From positions 14,800,798 through 14,864,797 of the forward strand of contig NC_092194.1 of assembly GCF_043641665.1 (NCBI RefSeq): a DNA stretch of 64,000 bases, written 5' to 3'. The notes beneath the pieces were generated by a model. The model was not told the origin of the DNA. It ran no database searches and saw only the letters and a list, made by a program, of their open reading frames with translations. Source of the DNA: Enoplosus armatus. Taxonomy: Eukaryota; Chordata; Actinopteri; Centrarchiformes; Enoplosidae. Within the stretch, counting starts at the first letter, position 1. Every line of letters begins with the position of its first letter. The position numbers were made by a program, and so were the translations under genes. Positions 10,760 through 21,628 of the stretch are shown here, piece after piece.

Positions 10760-13304
10760 GGGCAGATGTAGGACAGGTTTTGTTGCTGTGGTCAACACTG
10801 GACCAACATCTGGATTTTTTCTACATCAGTCAGAAAAGGACCCAGTTATGGAAAGAAGTTACTTTAGTTGGTGGTGACTGCCAGAGCAGATGAAAGAGCC
10901 TCTGTCCCACTTGGCCCAATTACAGGTGTTGATCCTGAAATGAACCAGACTGTCGAACAGCAGCGCCTGCATGTTGGATTTCACACAGCAGTGTTCCCCA
11001 ACAAAACGGGGGGAAATGTGATTTTTGCAAAAGGAAAATAAGGAGCTATCTCTGTCTGCTTTTGCTAGGATGGCTTGGACATCTTGCTCAAGGGCACTTC
11101 AGCCAGTCCTCTGGTCTCAAATCTTACGCTGCCCCATGGTCCAGAATCAAAATGTCAGAGCCAGTGCGGTGTAACTTTTTCACATGAGAAGCATTTATGG
11201 TGCTACTATCTAAAAAGTTGTGACTAATGGCTTTATAATAAGTTGCTATCACCTTTTGTGTCATTGACTGGTGCCTAATTTGTCTTTTTAGGTTTCCTCC
11301 AATGGATTGTTTGACCTCTGATCTTCTGGGAAAGGGCTGCATCTACTATGACTGCAGATTTGAGTTTTATTACTTTATATTAATTACTATTAATGCCTTG
11401 AATTTGCGAATGACTCTAGATGTGTTCTTATTATGCTTATAACCAATCCGTTAAGCATTGGTAAACATTCATTGACAATTAGTAAAGTAATTTATTACAA
11501 CTTATGAACTCTTTATAAAAGGTGACTTATCAGAAAGCTAGTATGTCCCTATGTGCCTGCTTTTGCATGTATATTATACAATAGAAATTACTTTTGAGGG
11601 ATGAAATGATGAATTTTGACACACCGGCTTGAGTAGACATGAATATGCTACGACACAGAGGAAGAAATCCACCTATCACTGAATGAAATGATGTCTAAAT
11701 TAGCCATGAGGCAAGAGCTGTCAGCAAGATTCACTCTAATGTGGATCAAAAATCACACTAAAAGAGAAACTGTGAGACGAAGAGAGTTAATATTTCTGTG
11801 TGATCTTTCCTAAAATCGCTACCCCTTGTTGAGGTGGAGAAGGCTTGGTTACAGGGTTAGTCAGGGCCCCTGTAGGGTGAAAAATGATATCTCACAACAC
11901 ACACACATATGCACACAGGACCAGAACAGCAGGGGAAAAACACCCCAAAATCAAGCAGGATAACACACAACGTCCCCAAAGACACCAGTTTGTATGAGTG
12001 AGGTAGAAATGGATGGACATCTGGTTTATGTGGTGTTGACCGTGTGTGGTTTTATGCTCCTCCTCAGAAGACCAAGCTGCGGGGGCCAGGTGCAGCCATC
12101 AGAAGCCCAGCAGGCTGAGGCCTCTCTGGGGTAAAGTATTGTGAAGCTCAGCCTGTTCCCTCTGGAGCCCTGGAGGTATAGAGGGGGGCCTCCTGTATGC
12201 ATGCATGGAAGTATTATTTAGCTGTGCCCTCCATCTTCATCAGGGAGACAGATCAAAAGCCAGCTCCAACAACAGGCCCCCCCTACCATTTTTGTTAGAA
12301 GTGTGTGTGTCTGGAGGGGTACACACACATATGCACGTACATAAACACGCAGGAAATGAGACCTGATCTTTATAATATTTAATATGGAGTGGCCTTAAGG
12401 GAAGAGAGAACTTTTGTGGTGAACCTGAGACTCCGGCAGCACAGACCATGAACACTTCATCAGAAGTATTACCCTTACACTGGAGGAGTGGTGTATAAAT
12501 ATTAACTGGTATAATGCTCCGTTTTTAAGTGACCTAATAACTCCTCACTTGTATCTATTTCATGTGGTGATGATTACTGTATGATAATCATTATGAATCA
12601 GAATCAGAAATACTTTATTGATTCCTGGGGGGAAATCAGACAAGTTACAATCATGGTGATGATCATGATGTTCATTTTTTTTATCATTGCTTGTATAACA
12701 GGCAGATTAAAACCATTCATCCTCCCCATACCAACACAGGATCTCCAAATAATTAAGTCAACATTGTAGGGTCATACAGCACGTCTTGGATGCAGACGCA
12801 CGAAATCATGTTAGAAATTATCTGAAACTAAAAAAATATGAAGACCAAACCTCATAAGATCATTTGGTGTTTTATTGGTGGGACTGTCACTGTAAATATC
12901 ATCACTTCTACAATGATCCAGTTCAGTTACACACACTAAAAACAATTGCATATGTTATACTGTAATGATGCATTCAGGTACCAGAAGCTGTTTGTTGACA
13001 CAGGACCAACAGGTTACAGCATTGTCAGGTTGATTATGTGGCCTGCAGCAGTGCTTACAAACCATAATGGACTCTCAAATTATCTCTCAGAAGTGTTTCT
13101 TTTAAAATTGAAATGAGCGTCGCTGAAGGACACCAACATCATTTGTGAGAAAAGTGGAGATTCATATTCTACCTGTGTTGGAACATTTTGAATGGACAGT
13201 GCATTTACAACATACCAAATGCACCAAAATCTGGACGCAAATGTAAACTAAAATGTGTTTGAAATATTTGCTTTGCTACCACACCAGGACAATTTAGATA
13301 GTGT
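10760..13304. other. Intergenic DNA upstream of the CpG island
   Basis: No coding exon is supported on either strand. The segment contains short CA runs near 11,899 and 12,324, and a dispersed-repeat scrap at 12,594-12,636. The text at 12,050-12,200 is more GC-rich than its surroundings but shows no open frame with splice sites. Confidence 0.5.
12594..12636 (+). repeat. Short dispersed fish repeat scrap (AATCAGAAATACTTTATTGAT type)
   Basis: A tandem GAATCAGAATCAG is followed by AAATACTTTATTGATTCC and a G-rich end. I have seen this phrase as a very frequent short motif in teleost genomes, often as the tail of a retroelement. The family assignment is uncertain. Confidence 0.5.
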
Positions 13305-13510
13305 TTAGTAGAGGTGAAACGATATGTTCATTAATCAATTAGCTGTCAAGTGATTTACCAAGCAAAAATGATCTGGTCCCAGCTTTGGACAAAACAAGAC
13401 ATTTGAAGACGTCTAGAATATGATAAACATTTTTTCTGACGTCGTCAGAAAATAGTATTCATCATTATTGACGTAATCAATAATGAAAATAATGGTTAGT
13501 TGCAGCTCTA
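13305..13510. repeat. MITE-like teleost repeat, copy B
   Basis: A shortened copy of the element at 6,221-6,494. It keeps the left end (TAGAGGTGAAACGATATG), the middle phrase GACAAAACAAGACATTTG, and the right end TAATGAAAATAATGGTTAG with GTTGCAGCTCTA. The outermost TAGAG...CTCTA words are inverted, so both termini appear present. The interior is deleted relative to copy C. Confidence 0.75.
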
Positions 13511-14054
13511 GTGTTAAGTAACACTAGCAATAACATAAACACATGCTTTTTTTATATTACAAAACAAAATGTTGGCTAAACCTTCTATTAAACTTCATAG
13601 TGCCTGCACTGAAACCCCTCCCGACTGGTACTCCAGGATGTATAAAACAAATGAACATATTTTTGATCCGCAGGGAAGTCAATAGACAAAATGCAACAGA
13701 AACAAATTTGCACTAAAAAATCCCTGGGGTGGAAAGTCCACAGTGGGGGGGGGGGGTTGCTGATGTCCATAATTACATGGCTAAAAGCCATCGACCCAAC
13801 AGACAACTCATCTAACATGCACATGTGTACAGGAACACACACATTGAAATACACAGACATCAGAAAGTCTGGGCTGTTAAATTCTCATTACCATGACAAC
13901 ACCAGGACTGAGTGACCCTCAGCAGTGAATTGTGGGATAGATTTTGTTCCCTGCGAGTCAGGAGCAGAACTCTGCTTACTCATCTAACCACAGCGCTCTG
14001 TCTGTCTCTTTCTCCTTGATGTCTCCTTCTCCTCTTACTGTTACACACTGAATA

Positions 14055-14112
<58 letters not shown>

Positions 14113-14138
14113 TGTGTGTATGTGTGTGGGGGGGGTGT
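14055..14138. repeat. (TG)n microsatellite, compound
   Basis: About 50 bp of pure TG is followed by interrupted TG/TA and a poly-G run. Reading frames across it on both strands are low-complexity artefacts. Confidence 0.95.
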
Positions 14139-15440
14139 AAATCAGAGAGAAGTGTGTGTTGCGGACAGATCATCAATAGGTCCTCTGGTTCTCTGAGTGA
14201 AAACGCAGACAGATTACTGAACAGCTCAGAGCCAAGCCTACCCATCCATGGTGAGTCTTCACATGTGTGCACATATCTATGGAAACACACTGACAAACAA
14301 CGATAACATGTATGTTTACCAAGCATATCATATAACACGTGTATCAAATAACTGGTGTGAGAGTGTGTGTATGTATGTGTGCGCATGTCATATGTTGCAT
14401 GTGCTAGTAGGAATCACTCTCAATGTCACAGCCAATCAGTTTTACGACCGGAGCATCCATAAATCTCTCTTTTCATTTATTAACCTCTTTCTCTTTCAGT
14501 CACCCCTCTTCCGAGACCCGACTCTCTCCCCGCAGACACATCTGTTTATGGCTGTGTGAGAGGACACGCTTGAGTCAAAGAGATGCAGGGAAACTCTGTG
14601 TGAAATGCCCTGATTGATCATCAACCTTACTTTGTACTGGTTAACTGGTAAAATGGGACAATCCAAAACAAGGCCTGGGGGCTTCATTTGGTGCTCAACA
14701 AGCTCTTTTTCAAAGGTCCCAGAGAGACAAAGGTGCATTGTTTTGTCTCATCAATATATAATCAAACCCCATGAGAAATGCATTAAAAGATGTCCCTTGT
14801 TATATGTCTAAAATTAACCTTCTTCATTCTTATATTAAAATATTTCAGCATGTCTGTGTTCTGTAATCTGCAGAACATTAACAAAGTCATTCTTCTGTCA
14901 GCACAAGACACACATCTTATTACAATGACTGCAGGAGCTTTAGTAAAACATTTTCATCCATCTAAATTATGGTTTAGATGATTTACCATTACACACACAT
15001 GCATAAACAAACACACACACTCTCTCTTGAGGAAATGCAATATTGAGCAGATGAGGTTACTTAGTCTCTCTAATTTGATTTACTTTGAATTACTCAATAT
15101 TAAACTTCTGCCAGCGGAGGGCAAACACTCCTGTCCACACCAGTAATGTTTCAACATTAGTCACACAGATACTCATCAACACAACAAGACACGCAAAATT
15201 AAAACTAAACATGGAGCTATACTTTTGAGCTATAAACCCAAATGCTCTTATCACTTTCATGAGGTTCTCCAATAGTCCAACCATTGACATCCTACCGACT
15301 GAATACCTCAATTGGATGTCGGACAACAGGAGTTATGTCAGATAAACTTAAATTTAGTTTGTAAGCTGATGGAGCAATAACATCAGCTAAAATCACAACG
15401 ATGACTTAAGATGTTCTTCAGGTGAAGGGTGACTCTTCTC

Positions 15441-15778
15441 CTTAAAGCAACAGTTCGACATTTTGGGAAATACGCTTATTTGCTTTCTTTCACTTAGATC
15501 CCACTCTCATGCCAGCAGACGGTTAGCTTAGCCTAGCATAAAGACTGGAAACAGGGGGAAACAGCTAGCCTGGCTCGGGCCTTAGACAAAATTCGCCAAC
15601 CTGGCCGACACAGTCACTTCCTGGAGTCTCCACTAGTTGACTGGCAACCAAGACTTCAGGAAGTGCTAGCTAAGCTAGCTAAGCTAACAGGCGGTAGCTT
15701 CATGTTTACCATAGAGACAAGAGAATGGTATCAATCTTCTCATCCCACTATATTTCCCAAAAATATCCAACTACTCCT
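15441..15778. repeat. Fold-back teleost repeat (TTTTGGGAAATA termini)
   Basis: The left end reads GTTCGACATTTTGGGAAATA and the right end is its imperfect inverse, TATTTCCCAAAAATATCCAAC. Between them are GGTTAGCTTAGCCTAGCATAA and GACTGGAAACAGGGG, phrases I recognise from a very abundant percomorph interspersed repeat. An extra CTAGCTAAG tandem lies at about 15,664-15,690. It is non-coding, and the inverted ends point to a non-autonomous DNA element. Confidence 0.75.
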
Positions 15779-17440
15779 GTAAAAGGCACTACTGTATATA
15801 TAAGTTTATATTATTTTGTTCACTCCATGTACCTCCAGACAGTTTCTATCTGTCCTCACACGCCACCATCTTTCCACATGCCTTTACTTCTGTATTGATT
15901 ATCAACTTAATTTACAATACATGGAGAGAGGACAAAGAGACAAGTTTATTATCTATTGATTTAATTTACAATTTTGCAATTCAGATTGCGTCTTTGTCTC
16001 TTTTTTCTCTTTTTTATTTTGATTTTTTTTGAAAAATTGAAATTGCCTCTCCATATTACAAAGGTGTAAAAAGAGCTAAGTGCAAAAAATAAATACAAAG
16101 ACGTTGAACCACTGTGGTGCTTCTGAGGGGACAATCGGTGCAGTCTGGGGTCAGAGAGACTCCCTGTGGACAAATACACTGAACGATACAATGATTCATG
16201 CATTCATGTCTGATGCACACCTCCCCAAACACACTCTCAGAGAGTGACATATATGATGTCACCCGATCTGTATGAGTCATGCAACACACACACACACACA
16301 CACAGACACACACATGCACACACAGTCTGTGGCTCTGGATTGAAAATGAAATCACATTTCTCAGAATAAAGGAGGACTAAAGAAGGTCATTAAGAAAGAA
16401 ACGTATGAGTCAGGCCTCTTTTTATATCGAATAAATGTTCAAGCTATAATTACTATCAGCAGACCGTGGAGTGTATTATTTCTGTGGACTATTTTAAAAA
16501 ACGTATTAGGCCAACAGTGCCATATCAGCAAATTATGAATGAAAGTTTTACCTCCTCTCCTCTCCTCTCCTCTCCTCTCCTCCACTCAGGTTTATTCTGT
16601 TCATTTAACATGTTTTACTTTTGTTGTTATTACTAATCTTTATCTTTCTTGGTGTCATATACCACACGAGCAACACAGTGATTTAGATCCCTTGCTTATC
16701 ATCTACATGACTGAGAAATCAGTAATCCCTTTATTCAGGATGCCTTCTATTTCCTTGTATCTCCTTAACACACACATACACACTCAACCACATACACACA
16801 AGAACAATCACATCAGTCATACGTCTCCACTTAAATCAAACACAGACCGGAAATTGATATCAAACTGATCCATTGTGTGTGTGCATGTCTGTGTTTTATT
16901 TTCTGTGTGTTATAGTATAATATATACATACAGTGTAATAAGAGACCGCAAAGGTTGAACAACATGAGGGAAATATATGTTTATATGTTGCAAAAAACAG
17001 ACAAACTTCCACATCACTACATGTCTTGATATTGTTTCAGGTTCACACCAAACTGGCATATTTCAGAGATCGTGCTCAATGCTACAGACACATTTCAGTC
17101 GGTACTGAGAATGAATTGAGGTTTAATATACAGCCCTGTAAAGGAGTCAGTGTTTCTCCACCAGAATATCTTTCCTGGCAGTTTAGAGAAGGCTTTGAAA
17201 CACCAGACCTTCATGCTGTAAAATATAATTTATAGAAAATATAACAGAAGACAGTTGACTGAATAAATAACATCAGAAAAAAAATTTAAATTAGGGATGG
17301 AGAAGACTTGGACCTCAGTATTCCTAAAATCCTGGCTACGGCCCTGTAACTATAATTCAACATAATTTAGACAACAACTGAATTATGATTCCAAATATTT
17401 AAAAATAATAACCAAATATGAACAGTAATCTATTGTATAT
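15779..17440. other. Intergenic DNA, no gene seen
   Basis: No exon is supported. It holds a CA run at about 16,288-16,312, the pentamer repeat listed separately, and AT-rich text. Confidence 0.55.
16551..16583 (+). repeat. (CTCTC/TCCTC)n pentanucleotide repeat
   Basis: About six tandem CCTCT units, all pyrimidine on the + strand, ending in CCACTC. Confidence 0.9.
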
Positions 17441-17880
17441 TTGCTGAGCTCTAAAGGAAGTGGGACAATTAGAGTTGTTGGAAAACTGCCCCAGGGGTAC
17501 CAGCAGGGAGAGGAAGACAAGCAACGATTAAAATTTTTAAGGAGTCACCCCTCTGTAAATTGTATCTGTGTGTAGATTTCATACCTGCTGTGTTGGGTTT
17601 AAATGGGTGGATGTACAGCAAGGAGCTTGATCTAATTAAGTTGCTCTAGAGAGATGACTTCATCCTGATTCCCTTTTCCCTGCCCCCTTCACTGCACCCC
17701 CACCTGCCACACCCCGCCCCCCACCCCACCCCTGCTATCCCAGCAACACCAATGGGCTGCATGGCAGCATGACAGCACGTCTTTGGGCCAAATTAGCTGT
17801 CAATGCAACCCCCTAATTCCCAACAGACAGTGGGGTAATTTAATAAGCCAGCTATAGCCTGCAGCAGAGCAGACATGCTT
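17441..17880. promoter_or_regulatory. Candidate conserved non-coding block
   Basis: This non-coding stretch contrasts with its AT-rich, repeat-laden surroundings. It contains several homeodomain-type cores in high-complexity text (CTAATTAAG near 17,632, CCAAATTAGCTGTC near 17,788, GTAATTTAATAAGCC near 17,834) and a C-rich belt at 17,680-17,740. There is no open frame with splice sites. The call is by texture only; sequence conservation has not been tested. Confidence 0.3.
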
Positions 17881-18843
17881 ACACACATACACACATACAG
17901 TAGTCCATAATTATCATATCATACAACAACATGAGGAGTGTGGCAAAGAAGAATTTAGCAATAAATTGTTATTCAACATAAAAAGGATAATTTAGGAGAA
18001 AAAAAGTTTAGTGACTTAGTTACTTTAGCTTCATTTTAGTTTTGAAAGACTCCAATTTTTCCTTTATCTTAAATACTCTATGCCCATGCTTTTTCTAGCT
18101 TGATATCTAAACTAATGTTAAGGTAATCAATGTAAGACTCATGTTGTTTGTACTTTGTTGTGATAAGGAAAAGGCATTAGATCATCTGTAACATTGGCAA
18201 TTTTACCCTTAAGTTTTCCTGTACAAATGTCAATAGATCAAGTGAAATAAAATGAAATGAAACAGTTCAAACATGATCTAACAATAGATTCCTTAACATT
18301 TATCAGAGACATTGGTCCATGGTGAACAGCTTTGGACCAATGTCTGAATTTTTACTTTCATATCTCAGTTACCGTTTGGTGTTTATCAACTAGTGAGCTT
18401 CGTTGTGACAGACTTTTTTTACTGGATTAAATTGACTGAAGCCTAATCCTAATCAGAACAGATTAAATTACGCAGATCACTATAATGACTGGATTACACA
18501 GACTCCCTTCCGACTCAAGACACCCCTGCCCTTTTTTAAAATCTCTATCCACACACACACACAAACACAAAACACACACAGACACGCAGTCAGAAATGGT
18601 TGCATCACGTGGGGAAAATAATTTTGAGAGGAGGAGTGAGAAAGAGACAGAAAGCTTTAATTGTGGAGGTATAAGAAAGTGGGCAGTTGAAAAGAAACTG
18701 GAGAACAGTGAACAGAAAACCTGTCTCTGTGTGGTCCGACCATCCAAGTGTCTGTGTGTGAAAACAGACACTCACTTATTAAATCTCTTCTGTCTGGGGA
18801 TATTGGTTAATGAAATCGTCATTAGTACGTTCAATACACAAAG

Positions 18844-18845
<2 letters not shown>

Positions 18846-18894
<49 letters not shown>
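18846..18894. repeat. (CA)24 microsatellite
   Basis: An uninterrupted 49 bp CA tract. Confidence 0.95.
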
Positions 18895-18896
<2 letters not shown>

Positions 18897-20057
18897 GACA
18901 GTGTAACTAATGCAGTGACACAGGGAACAAAAGCCCAGCTGTCACTCCAGAGGCTTAACAATCATATATGAATATTCAATATCACAGCAGAGAGCGACAG
19001 AAGGTGAGCTTGGCTTTGCAAAGCATCATCTTGGTACTATGGAATCAGCTCCTGAACCTCATCTAGACTCTAGAAACATGATGCACATACAAAGAAAACA
19101 TCAAGGAGCTGAGTTTTTTAGTATTATTAGCGTCACAAAACAGGTATTTGTCTTAACATCAGGATGGTAAGAATCTCACTATCAGACTGTAAAAACAATG
19201 ACAATATTTTCTATTTAAAAAATCTAAATTTAGCATGTAAATGGAAACCACTTCCCACATTATCTGAGCATGAATGGTTACTTTCACTTTCAGATATATT
19301 ATCTCTCCAATGCTCTGATGCAATAATACATTGTGCTAAAATCTCCAAATTCTGAGAGGCTACGTTGATGAGGATCAGATTGTATGTGAAATCACCTGTT
19401 TGGGGTCCTTCTGGGTTGGGAATAGTGAGATATAGACCAAGGGAGATCAAGTGGGGGGATTAGGGTTGGGGACAGTGTTTTTGCTTCATAATTATCTTAT
19501 TTATTTATTTTAAGCTATTTTGGAAACACTTTATTTTACAGGTCTGTAAAGTATCCTTGAAAAATAAATCTAATTCAACACTAATTATAGGAAAATTAGG
19601 GATTTCCTTGAAATAATTGCTCAATTTAAGCCCAAATAACCATTAATGCATTATTAATTTATTATTGGAAACATTATTGTCCATATAGGTTAAATTATGT
19701 GCTTGCCTGTAGACAAAATTCACATGCATGTTCAGACAACCTACGGTATGTGCACAGAAAATTAGATCTCTTTTTCCTATAATTGTTCTAAAAAATAAAG
19801 TATTAACTGTATTGACTGATATTATTTCTCCTTCCCTGCACAAGCTTTGAGCAAATATGGGGGCAAGGTACGTATTGTTGATGACACATGATGATTCGTA
19901 TGACCATGTAGTAAAGTTGATCAAAAATAGTATTCTAATGACTCATGTTTCGTTATATTTTAAGATACAAAACAACAAATAACTGATGGCAATTAAAAGC
20001 TGTGTATTAACAGGAATTATCACACATATTATTATTATTATTATTATTAGTTTTGAT

Positions 20058-20080
20058 CTACATGTGGATTCCACATGTAG
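20058..20080. repeat. Near-perfect 23 bp palindrome
   Basis: CTACATGTGGA and TCCACATGTAG face each other around one central base. It lies about 130 bp before the atg9a promoter region. It could be a chance inverted repeat, a transposon end, or a dimeric factor site. Confidence 0.6.
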
Positions 20081-20199
20081 CAGTATCACCAAGAGTACAC
20101 TTGCAGTATGACAGCACCTCTGATAGTATTGTAGTGCTACTAAAACCGACCAGGCGGTGGTAGTAAACACTCATTTAATTAGACAAACCGGAGTGAATG

Positions 20200-20486
20200 A
20201 GGAGCTCGTCATGGAGGCTCACATAGGGCGTATCTACACAACACATTCTTAGAGCCCGCCTCTGGCCGCACCTGATTGGCTGCTGTGCTTACCGTTAGTG
20301 AACTCTTTTCCGGAGTGGATGACGTTCTTGTCACTCACGTGTGACAGACGCCACATTGCTGGCTGTTTCGAAAATGAAACTGGCGTCGAGGGAACCACAG
20401 GAAAACGAAAACAAGACGGTTATCACATAAAATCCTCGCGGATTCACTATTTTAAGCTTAAATAGCGGAGGCAGAGGAACCCAACG
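20200..20486 (+). promoter_or_regulatory. atg9a: atg9a promoter and non-coding first exon
   Basis: CpG content rises here. An inverted CCAAT box (ATTGG, about 20,275) is followed by GATGACGTTC (CRE-like, about 20,319) and an E-box in the form TCACGTGTGAC (20,335-20,345). The untranslated first exon ends at a clean donor, AACG then GTAAGG, with GT at 20,487-20,488. It would join the acceptor CTGTGCTCCAG ending at 20,579, i.e. at 21,579, just before the start codon exon. The exact transcription start is not visible. The E-box core resembles the CLEAR element bound by TFEB, a regulator of autophagy genes. Confidence 0.6.
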
Positions 20487-21628
20487 GTAAGGACTCCTTG
20501 CGGTGGGATTTGAGAGGTGACATTTTTTTTGTGAGGGAGGCAGGCCTGTGCTGTCAAACCACGACAACAACAACACCTGAATCAGTCCTCCTGTGCTGGC
20601 TTTGTAAGTTGATGTGTCCCTGCTAATTATCTACCAGTTTCCAACAGCTAGGTTAGCTAACTACTCATCAACAGTCAGCTCTAGTCGTTTTTTGTGGACT
20701 TAGCCCAATGCTGTACTGTTTCCTCTGAATAGAAACATGGCAGAAAGCCCTGTTCTGCAGTCTGTTGTTGTGGTCTTAGCTTTTGACTGAAGAGGACAGC
20801 TTTAAGGGAAATGTCTCTTCCTTTCTTCCAGCTGGGAATGTTGAGTAAACACCAGAGCTGGATAGGATGTACTGTACTGCAATGGAGGTAAGCAAATGTC
20901 TGCAGCTGGCCACGGCATGGCTTTGCTTTGAGGCAGTATGTGTGGTTAAGAAGTGTTCCCAGTAAATATAGCATTAGTTTAATTTCACCACTACTTTTTC
21001 AAGGATTTGAAGTGTCCCTTCCCACCCACAGTTTAAACTACATATCATGGTTTTGTAGTATATATGTTGTTTGTACCCCGTACCATGTAATCATGGCCTT
21101 GAGTCAATACAGTCTTAATCTGTGGAGGCTCTTTGGGAACTCCTGGTGATGTTATTATAATATACCTGGAGGCTTTTAGATCAACCTGTTTGGTTGGTTT
21201 TAGTTCACTCAATTAGTTTCAGTCTAACTGATAATAATTTTCTACATTATCTCTTTCTCGAAAAATTAGTTATGTGTGAAAATAGTTTAGTAGTCCAGGG
21301 TTGATAAGAGATTGTCCTTTAATCCAGGAATCTAGGTTTGAACCCTCTTGTCAGCAAGAGTCCAGACTAATGTTGATTGAGGCTGTAGCCTGTACTACAT
21401 CTTTACTCTAATGTAGGGTGTATGTCAAAATGAGTTGATTATTAACCAACATATGATTTCTTTTTATATCACTCTCTTCTTTCCCCCTTATCTTCCACCT
21501 TATATTTACCACTCTTGACTGTATACGTTCAACCCTGTTGCCTTCCCCTCATCTCTCCCTGCCGTTCTCTGTGCTCCAGTCTGTAGCAGTGGGCTCGGCA
21601 ACTTGGTGAGACCGAATCTGCTGTCACT

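Larger units (their letters stand above)
17881..20199. other. Intergenic DNA upstream of atg9a
   Basis: No exon is supported. It is AT-rich, with a CA run at 18,551-18,585, the long CA microsatellite at 18,846-18,894, an ATT trinucleotide run near 20,027-20,049, and a palindrome at 20,058-20,080. Confidence 0.55.
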
